NCBI GenBank assembly: GCA_023265015.1
Contig: JAHFUO010000023.1
Location: 1 to 33,125, forward strand
DNA length: 33,125 bases
Direction: 5' to 3'
DNA from: Acidobacteriota bacterium
GTDB taxonomy: Bacteria; Acidobacteriota; Vicinamibacteria; Vicinamibacterales; UBA2999
The notes beneath the pieces were generated by a model. The model did no database searches. It was not told where the DNA came from and was given only the letters and a program-made list of their open reading frames with translations. The position numbers and the translations under genes are program-made. Positions 1-6,000 of this stretch are shown piece after piece; position 1 is the stretch's first letter; every line of letters begins with the position of its first letter.

Positions 1-2801
1 CTCTGCGCATCCGGCGCGGCCGCGAGCGCGAACCGTTCGCCGTCGGGATGCAGATCGAAGCTCCGCTGCCTGCGCGGGGCGAACCGGGTCTCAGACCAGA
101 CGCTCGGTTTCGCGGCTTGAAGAGAGTCGCCGTCCACCGTGTAGGTCGCCACCATGATCCGATTGTCCGGGGCCGAGTAGAACAGCTCGCGGCGCGTGCG
201 CGACCAGGTGGGAAAATTACCGCCGGCGGTGGACACCTGCCACTTGCCACCCGGTCCAGGAAACGGGCGCACGTAGACTTCGTAGCGACCGGACTCGTTT
301 GATTGGTACGCCAGCCATCGCCCGTCGGGCGAGAACATCGGCTCCCGTTCGTCGAAGGGGCTGTTCAGGAACACCGTGGGCTTGCCAGGCTTCCAGCCTG
401 ATGCCTCGTCCCCTTCCATCGGCAGGATCATCAGGTCGTCGTTGACTGTGTGGATCTCCCGGAAGGCCAGGAACTTCCCGCTCGGGTGCCACGAGCCGGT
501 AAATTGAACGGCCTTGCTCTCCGTGAGACGCTGCACGTCGCCGGTGCCGTCGGCCCGCTGCCAATAGAGATTGAACGCCCCGCCATTCCGCGCCGACGTA
601 AACACGATGCGACGTCCATCCGGCGTCCAGACTGGTTTTTGGTCCGGGGCGGGATCGAACGTCAGGCGCGTCAGCGTATCGCGGGCCCACTCGTAGACCC
701 AGACGTCTGTCTGCTGCTTGTCGACGATGTCAACGGCGAGCCGGCGGCTGTCGGGCGCAAACTGCGGATTGCTCCAGTTGGTCGCGGCCGCACGGAGCGG
801 CAGTGTCTTTCCACCGCGGTCCATCCAGACGATCGGCGCGTCGGCGGTCACGGTCTGCCCTGGCAGGTAGACCAGCGTGCCGTTGCCAGAGACCGCAAAC
901 TGAGCCCCGCCGACGGTCGGGTTCGCTGCCGCCATGACGCCCTCCATGACGGGTACCGCCTGGCCGGTCACTTCCACTCGATCCAGGTCGAAGGGCGCGG
1001 CGAACAACGTCCCTTCGTGGAGGTACACGAGATGCCCGCTGGGCAGATATCTACCGTAGTAGCCGCCCCGCTGCACGACGACCTTCCGCTCACCCGCCGG
1101 CAGCGGCTGCACGACGAGGCTCGCGTCGTCCGCCACGCCCATTGTGTGTTCGCTTGTATAGAGCAAGGCTTTGCCGCCCGGCAGCATTTGCGGCCAGCGC
1201 TGCGTAACTTCGCCTTCCGCGAGCGTCGTCAGCGGTTGCGGTGTCCCGCCGGCTGACGGCACGCGCAGCAGGCGGATCTGCACCGTGCTGTCGGGGGTGA
1301 ACACAATCGTGCCGTCCTCGGCCCACGTGCCGCCGCGGCCGTTCGGCGCGTCGCAGAGCGTGACCGCAGCGCCACCGGTCACGGAGATTTTCTTCAGCTT
1401 CCCCCCGGCAAAGAACGCCACCCATTGGCCGTCGGGCGAGAAGAAGGGATTCCGCGCGCCGTCGGTACCAGAGAGCGGCGTCGCCTGCAACTGATCAAGT
1501 CGACGGACGAACAACTGAGCGTCGCCGCCCGCGCTCTTCTGTGCGGCGAAGACGAGCAGACGGCCGTCCGGCGAGAGGACTGCGGCGGCGCCCTGATCGA
1601 GCACGAGTGACGCATCGGCGCCCAACTCCGCGCTCACGCGCACGGCCGCGGGCGGCGGCACCGTTCGCCACGGCGCCCACAGCCCGAGTACGACCGCGAG
1701 CGCTACCAGCGCGCTTCCCAGCAGCGCCCACGGCAGCGCCCGCCGCCATCCGGATGGCTGAGCGTCAACGCTCACCCCGCTGACGGCGTTCGCGTCGATC
1801 AAGGGTGTTGCCAGCGCTTCGTCGATCTCCAGCCGTGCAGAGGCGATGTCCGGCAAGCGGCGCTTGCGATCTTTCTCCCCGCAACGGCGGAGCAGCTTCC
1901 GAATCTCCGGTGGTGTTCCGGCTGGAAGCGCGGACCAATCAGGCGCATCGCGCAGCACGGCCACCAGCGTGTCCGACACATCGTCGCCCGCGAACGCCCG
2001 CTTCCCCGAGAGCATCTCGAAGACGACGCAGCCGAACGCCCAGATGTCGCAGCGCTTGTCCGCCTCGCGCCCCTTCGCCTGCTCCGGCGCCATGTAGGCC
2101 GCGGTACCGAGCAGCACGCCGGCGCCGGTCATCATCGCGGGCGAGGTGATGGTGGGCGACATCGACAGATGGGCTGCGTCCTGCCCCGTCACCGCGGCGG
2201 GTCCGCTTCGCGGAACCCGCCCTACGTCTGTCAATTTCGCCAGGCCAAAATCGAGCACTTTCACCGTGCCGTCAGGCCGTACTTTGATGTTCGCGGGCTT
2301 CAGATCGCGGTGAATGATGCCCTGCTCGTGCGCCGCTTCGAGCGCGTCGGCAATCTGTCGCGCGATTGGCAATGCCTCATCGAGTGGGATCGGCCCCGCG
2401 GCGATGCGGCCGGCCAATGTCGGTCCCTCGACGAGCTCGAGGACCAGCGCACGGATGGGCCGGCTCAAGCCGGCCCCCACGTCGGGAGTTTCTTCGGGGC
2501 CTCCATGTACATAGGGGCCGGCTTCAGTTTCATGTACGTGGGGGCCGGCTTTAGCCGGCCCGTCTTCGAGGCCGTAGATCTGCGCGATGTTCGGATGATT
2601 CAGCGAGGCGAGGACTTTGGCCTCGCGCTCGAAGCGCGCCAGCCGATCGGGATCTTTCGTGAAGAGATCGGGCAGGACTTTCAGGGCGACGTCACGGTCG
2701 AGTTTCGTATCGCGCGCGCGATACACCTCGCCCATGCCGCCGGCGCCGATGGCGGAGAGGATTTCATACGGACCGAGCCGGGTACCGGGACCGAGCGACA
2801 T
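1..2801 (-). CDS. Ser/Thr protein kinase with transmembrane segment and PD40 beta-propeller repeats (3' end outside window)
   Basis: This gene is missing from the ORF track because it has no stop codon inside the window. The minus frame starting at 2801 is open for 933 codons; I checked the frame at the start, at the membrane segment and at the window edge. The N-terminus has the glycine loop (GAGGMGEVYRARD) followed by VALKVLP with the ATP-anchoring lysine. The catalytic loop HRDLKPANIK lies near residue 163 and is followed by DFGLAK. A proline/alanine-rich linker leads to one hydrophobic helix (about residues 351-375, ALPWALLGSALVALAVV). The rest is WD40/TolB-like PD40 repeats (for example SPDGQWVAFF, TPDGRRIVFTS, SPDGRWLAYQS). 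This is the usual layout of acidobacterial PknB-like receptor kinases: cytoplasmic kinase, outside propeller sensor. The ligand is unknown. Two palindromic repeats lie in frame inside the kinase domain (listed separately). No clear Shine-Dalgarno is seen before the ATG. Confidence 0.93.
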   Translation of the reverse strand, partial: MSLGPGTRLGPYEILSAIGAGGMGEVYRARDTKLDRDVALKVLPDLFTKDPDRLARFEREAKVLASLNHPNIAQIYGLEDGPAKAGPHVHETEAGPYVHGGPEETPDVGAGLSRPIRALVLELVEGPTLAGRIAAGPIPLDEALPIARQIADALEAAHEQGIIHRDLKPANIKVRPDGTVKVLDFGLAKLTDVGRVPRSGPAAVTGQDAAHLSMSPTITSPAMMTGAGVLLGTAAYMAPEQAKGREADKRCDIWAFGCVVFEMLSGKRAFAGDDVSDTLVAVLRDAPDWSALPAGTPPEIRKLLRRCGEKDRKRRLPDIASARLEIDEALATPLIDANAVSGVSVDAQPSGWRRALPWALLGSALVALAVVLGLWAPWRTVPPPAAVRVSAELGADASLVLDQGAAAVLSPDGRLLVFAAQKSAGGDAQLFVRRLDQLQATPLSGTDGARNPFFSPDGQWVAFFAGGKLKKISVTGGAAVTLCDAPNGRGGTWAEDGTIVFTPDSTVQIRLLRVPSAGGTPQPLTTLAEGEVTQRWPQMLPGGKALLYTSEHTMGVADDASLVVQPLPAGERKVVVQRGGYYGRYLPSGHLVYLHEGTLFAAPFDLDRVEVTGQAVPVMEGVMAAANPTVGGAQFAVSGNGTLVYLPGQTVTADAPIVWMDRGGKTLPLRAAATNWSNPQFAPDSRRLAVDIVDKQQTDVWVYEWARDTLTRLTFDPAPDQKPVWTPDGRRIVFTSARNGGAFNLYWQRADGTGDVQRLTESKAVQFTGSWHPSGKFLAFREIHTVNDDLMILPMEGDEASGWKPGKPTVFLNSPFDEREPMFSPDGRWLAYQSNESGRYEVYVRPFPGPGGKWQVSTAGGNFPTWSRTRRELFYSAPDNRIMVATYTVDGDSLQAAKPSVWSETRFAPRRQRSFDLHPDGERFALAAAPDAQ
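2196..2221. repeat. Short hairpin repeat inside the kinase activation segment
   Basis: GGCGGGTCCGC and GCGGAACCCGCC can pair as a stem with a three-base loop (one bulge). On the coding strand it begins GTAGGGCGGGT, like the intergenic GTAGGGCGGGCC hairpins at 24091 and 24128. It encodes DVGRVPRSGPAAVTG just after DFGLAKLT, in the activation loop ahead of the APE-like APEQAKG motif. The frame is kept. Whether the longer loop alters activation by phosphorylation is not known. Confidence 0.65.
2457..2561. repeat. Palindromic repeat read in frame inside the kinase gene
   Basis: This 105-base block has a near-perfect palindrome at each end (GGGCCGGCTTTAGCCGGCCC and GGGCCGGCTCAAGCCGGCCC) and a further GGGGCCGGCTTC unit between them. 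It is exactly 35 codons long and adds a Gly/Pro/Ala-rich stretch (GPAKAGPHVHETEAGPYVHG) between GLED and ALVLELVEGPTL. Those flanks are normally separated by only a few residues in this kinase family, as far as I recall. The position fits a surface loop of the N-lobe, so the insert may be tolerated. The comB-like gene carries a similar block at 18210-18290. Confidence 0.8.
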
Positions 2802-3026
2802 CTGGTTGAGGGATCCGCGCAGATTCTGCCACGGACGCCGCCCGGCAGCATTGGAAAAACTTCAATGACTTGACGATGAGTGACCACGTCCGCTGCGATT
2901 CATGGCGCCCGTGCGCATGCACACGACGCGGTCCGATTCTTGCCTCGAGCCGGTGACGCCCTCAGCGAATGGCTTGCCCCGTCGAGCCAAGCGCCCTTAC
3001 GATGATCCTGCGACCGAAGCATTGAT

Positions 3027-3599
3027 ATGAGCGCAGTGCAGATGCGGCGTTGGACCCGACGGGAGTACGAGCGAATGACCGAGGCGGGAGTCCTGACACC
3101 CGAGGACCGTGTCGAGCTGATCGATGGAGAGATCCTGACCGTGACGCCGCAAAGCAGCGCGCACGCCACCGGTGTCTCGCTCGTTCACGACGCGCTGCGA
3201 GTCGCGCTCGGGCACGATGTCCATATTCGCGTGCAACTGCCGCTGGCGCTTGGGGCTGACTCCGAGCCCGAGCCGGACGTGGCTGTCGTCGCCGGATCAA
3301 TCCGCGACTATCGCGAGGCCCACCCGCACTCGGCCCTCCTTGTGATCGAAGTCGCCGATACCACGCTCGCGTACGACCGGGACGTGAAGGGCAGCGTGTA
3401 CGCGCGAGCCGCGGTGCCCGAGTACTGGATCGTGAATCTGGCGGCATCGCTCGTGGAGGTCTATCGCGACCCAGCGGTGACCCTGCAGGCACGTTTCGGC
3501 TGGCATTACGCCTCGTCGAATCGCTTCAGACGCGGTGATTCGATACAAGCGCTGTCAGTGCCTGGCGGACCTGTTTCGGTGACCGACTTGCTGCCCTGA
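3027..3599 (+). CDS. Uma2-family putative restriction endonuclease (DUF820)
   Basis: This is a 190-residue protein of the Uma2/DUF820 family, which has a PD-(D/E)xK nuclease fold. Family-typical parts visible in order are an N-terminal ERMTEAGVLTPEDRVELIDGEI segment, EPDVAVVAG near residue 82, LLVIEVADTT near 105 with the acidic residue, then DRDVKGSVYARAAVPEYWIV containing the expected lysine and the Y-W pair. The active-site set (Asp, Glu, Lys) therefore appears intact. Family members are very common in cyanobacteria and acidobacteria, often in many copies. Their biological substrate is unclear, and some behave like orphan mobile-element relatives. The gene stands alone, divergent from the kinase and convergent with the TPR gene. 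Confidence 0.88.
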   Translation: MSAVQMRRWTRREYERMTEAGVLTPEDRVELIDGEILTVTPQSSAHATGVSLVHDALRVALGHDVHIRVQLPLALGADSEPEPDVAVVAGSIRDYREAHPHSALLVIEVADTTLAYDRDVKGSVYARAAVPEYWIVNLAASLVEVYRDPAVTLQARFGWHYASSNRFRRGDSIQALSVPGGPVSVTDLLP

Positions 3600-3660
3600 A
3601 GCCTGTTTCCACCTGCCGTGACAAACGGCCTTCGTGACCTTCGTGTCCCTCGTGGTTTCG

Positions 3661-5232
3661 CTACACGCCGGCGCGCTTCTGGAGCTGCGCGGCGTTCTGG
3701 GCAGCCTCGTCGCGGTGCTGCGCTTCCTCGGTCATCGCGCGCTGCTGTCGCGCGATCTGGCGGGCCTTGCCCGCCTCGCTGCCTGGTCCCGCGCTGATCC
3801 TGTCGATCGCCTCGCGCCGGAGCGTCACGCTCAGGTCGTAACATCGCTGGGCGAGGCCGAAGGCCGCTGCGCCCGACGCCCACTGCTGCCGCTCGGCGCG
3901 GACGGCGCCGAGGAGGAACGCCGCCTCGCACTGCCCGGCGTCGATTGTCAGCGCGTCCTGCAGCTCGGCTTCGCTGCTGTCGAACCGGCGGTCGTGCCAC
4001 TCGATCATGCCGGAGAGGACGAAGACCGGCGCGCTGTGCATCAGCCCCTTCGCGCGATCGGTGTCGATGCGCGCCTCCTCGATGCGCGCGAGGTGATACT
4101 CGTTCCACGCTCGCCAGTAGTACGCCTCCCCGGTGAACCAGGTGCCCAGCTCGAGGATCCGCGTTGCGGCCGCGACGGCGTCCTCGTAGCGCTCGAGGTG
4201 CGAGAGCGTCACCGCGCGCCCGAGCAGCGCGTCGCGATGCGTCGGCACCATGGTCAACGTGGCCTCGTACGCGTCGAGCGCATCCGCCCACTCCTCACGA
4301 TCCTCGCGCAGCGAGCCGAGGCTTGCCACGACGGCCGGCGAGCCGGGGAACGTCGCGCGGGCGGCGGTGAACCGGCGCAGCGCCTCGTCCTGATCGGGCT
4401 GCTGCGGAATGTCGAGCGCGTAGCGGCCGAGCGTGAGGTCGACGTCGACGAAATCCGGATCGGCGTCCTGCACCGCCGTCAGGTGCGGCGCCTGCGACGG
4501 CCCGCACAGGCCGGCCCGATACTCGATGAGCGGGACGTCGGGGAAGCGCTGCACTGCGGCGGCAATCGTGACGTTGCGATCGTCCACCACGTACTGGCAG
4601 ACGAGCGACAGCTCGAGATACGCGCGCAGCACTGGAGAGCCCGCGCCCTGGCCGAGGTCGGCGCGCCAGCCCGCCACCGTTTCGCGCGTCGCGCGGTATT
4701 TCAAAGTGTCGGTCAGGATGGCGTCGCGATCGCCGCTCAGGGGATCGATGCGAAGCGAGAGAACGATGGCGAGGTAGTCGGACCAGTCGGGCCCGGCGGG
4801 CATCGAAGCGCGGGCGCGATCGAGCCACGGCTCGTAGGGGAGGCCGAGCTCTTTCGCGCGCGCGGCGAGCAGAAGCGCGGACTCGAAGGCCTGCGGTGCC
4901 AGACGAAGGCGGACCTGCCATCCTTCGCGCTCCGCGCTTCGGAGGCCCGCCGAAGCCTTGGCGGAGGCGGGAAGGTCCGCCTCTACGGGCGATGCAGCCG
5001 GGGTCAGACTCGCGCGACCGCGCGAATCTGACCCCGTCGCGAGGTTATACGCCTGTTCGAGGCACTGGTAACAGCCGCGCTTGATGAGAGCGTCGACGCC
5101 GGCGCGCGCAGACGCTGCCGTCGCGGCGGAGGAGACAGGCGCGCGGGCGGCGCAGGCGGCGCCGGACAGCGCCGCGAGCACTGCCGCGACGAGCGTCGCG
5201 GCGCGTGCGCACGTGCGGGCATGGTGGCCCAT
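3661..5232 (-). CDS. Exported tetratricopeptide-repeat protein
   Basis: The ORF track starts at a GTG (5259), but the ATG at 5232 gives a better signal peptide: MGHHARTCARAATLVAAVLAALSG, followed by ACAARA. I prefer that start; no strong ribosome site precedes either. The protein has about 523 residues. The C-terminal half shows several TPR-like helical pairs, such as ALRRFTAARATFPGSPAVVASLG, WADALDAYEATLTMVPTHRDAL and RFDSSEAELQDALTIDAGQC. A charged coiled tail rich in Gln/Arg follows (ARQIARQQRAMTEEAQHRDE). TPR proteins act as protein-protein scaffolds; no enzyme domain is visible. Near the N-terminus, just after a CYQCLEQAYNLA segment, about 40 residues are encoded by repeat DNA (4907-5035) that also occurs between genes elsewhere in the window. 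The gene is divergent from the small gene at 5292. Confidence 0.8.
   Translation of the reverse strand: MGHHARTCARAATLVAAVLAALSGAACAARAPVSSAATAASARAGVDALIKRGCYQCLEQAYNLATGSDSRGRASLTPAASPVEADLPASAKASAGLRSAEREGWQVRLRLAPQAFESALLLAARAKELGLPYEPWLDRARASMPAGPDWSDYLAIVLSLRIDPLSGDRDAILTDTLKYRATRETVAGWRADLGQGAGSPVLRAYLELSLVCQYVVDDRNVTIAAAVQRFPDVPLIEYRAGLCGPSQAPHLTAVQDADPDFVDVDLTLGRYALDIPQQPDQDEALRRFTAARATFPGSPAVVASLGSLREDREEWADALDAYEATLTMVPTHRDALLGRAVTLSHLERYEDAVAAATRILELGTWFTGEAYYWRAWNEYHLARIEEARIDTDRAKGLMHSAPVFVLSGMIEWHDRRFDSSEAELQDALTIDAGQCEAAFLLGAVRAERQQWASGAAAFGLAQRCYDLSVTLRREAIDRISAGPGSEAGKARQIARQQRAMTEEAQHRDEAAQNAAQLQKRAGV
4907..4986. repeat. Dispersed repeat copy A inside the TPR gene
   Basis: The reverse complement of these 80 bases matches 9981-10060 at 79 of 80 positions in a hand alignment; the single difference is in the 11th base (A versus G). 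Here it is translated within the TPR protein as VEADLPASAKASAGLRSAER and following residues. The other copy is intergenic. It contains internal complementary arms (GAGGCGG...CCGCCTC and GGCGGGCCTCCGAAG against CTTCGGCGG-like words), so it can fold. Confidence 0.9.
5000..5035. repeat. GGGGTCAGA...TCTGACCCC palindrome inside the TPR gene
   Basis: GGGGTCAGACTCGCGCG and CGCGAATCTGACCCC form an inverted repeat with one mismatch and a short centre. It lies directly beside repeat copy A and is also translated in frame (GSDSRGRASLTPA). Such GGGGTCAGA palindromes are dispersed in many GC-rich bacterial genomes, from general knowledge; no second copy was found in this window. Confidence 0.7.
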
Positions 5233-5291
5233 CGCAGAAGATTTTAAACTGAACTGCACTTCCCGGCGTCAGCTTTACACCGACGTACACT

Positions 5292-5741
5292 ATGGACCTT
5301 ACGTCCGCCGCCCCACAGACCGATCGGCTCAGCGACGTCCGGCGTGCCCTGCTCGACCTGCACAAGGCGCTGATCGACAGGGAGCGCGCCGAGTACGAGA
5401 AAGCGCACGGCGTTGTCTCGCCCGGCGAGCTCCTGCAGCTCCTGATCCGCGATCCGCAGTTCTCCTGGCTCCATCCGATCTCGGCGCTCATCGTTCGCGT
5501 TGACGAGCTCATCAGCAACGCACGCGACAGGCGCCGGCCGACTCCCGCGAGGCCGCCGATGACGCCCGGCCAGGTCCAAGCCGAGGCGGACGCGCTGCTG
5601 CGCGAGATGCACGAGCTGCTCACCGTCGACGATGCGCCGGGCGGCTTCCGGGAGCGGTACGACACCGCGCTGCAACGCGATCCCGCGATCGTGCTGATGC
5701 ACCAGGCGGTGATGAGCACGCTGCCGGCCGATCGCGCGTAA
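5292..5741 (+). CDS. Conserved hypothetical protein, soluble, helical
   Basis: This 149-residue protein has no signal peptide or membrane segment. It appears mostly helical, with the segments SDVRRALLDLHKALIDRERAEYE, SPGELLQLLIRDPQFSWLHP and ALIVRVDELI, then a proline-rich linker and a C-terminal part QAEADALLREMHELL. The core pattern (RDPQFSWLHPISALIVRVDEL) resembles conserved proteobacterial and acidobacterial hypothetical proteins I recall without a known function. It is divergent from the TPR gene with about 60 bases between the starts, so the two may share a control region. The codon pattern matches its neighbours and the frame is clearly coding. No function is assigned. Confidence 0.7.
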   Translation: MDLTSAAPQTDRLSDVRRALLDLHKALIDRERAEYEKAHGVVSPGELLQLLIRDPQFSWLHPISALIVRVDELISNARDRRRPTPARPPMTPGQVQAEADALLREMHELLTVDDAPGGFRERYDTALQRDPAIVLMHQAVMSTLPADRA

Positions 5742-6000
5742 GGCCGACCTCTACACACTTGTCGTGCACACCCTCAAGCCGCGACACGTTTGTCCCCTCG
5801 ATCATCGCCTGCCGGGCGCTCTCCACATGTTTGTGTGATTCGCGGATCGCCCATTCGCGACCCTCGCTGAGACACTGAGCAAATCGCGCGATTCAGCACG
5901 TGGTCCGCGTCTTGCTCTCGCACCGGACTACGCATCTCGCAATTCGCGACGAGTGATTGGCGATTCGTGTCTGGCGGAGCCTCGCCTGAAGGAGACGACG
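5742..6000. other. Intergenic region with ATTCGCGA-type words and receptor ribosome site
   Basis: No gene is seen here. From about 5836 to 5970 the sequence repeats variants of ATTCGCGA on both strands (for example GATTCGCGGATCG, CATTCGCGACC, AATCGCGCGATTC, AATTCGCGACG, GGCGATTCG). The receptor ribosome-binding site AAGGAG lies at 5989-5994, six bases before the ATG at 6001. This decides that start over the upstream one in the ORF track. Confidence 0.55.

Noticed and set aside
3634-5031. 465-codon plus-strand ORF
   Set aside because: Antisense to the TPR gene; no recognisable domain, and the minus frame has a signal peptide and TPR helices.
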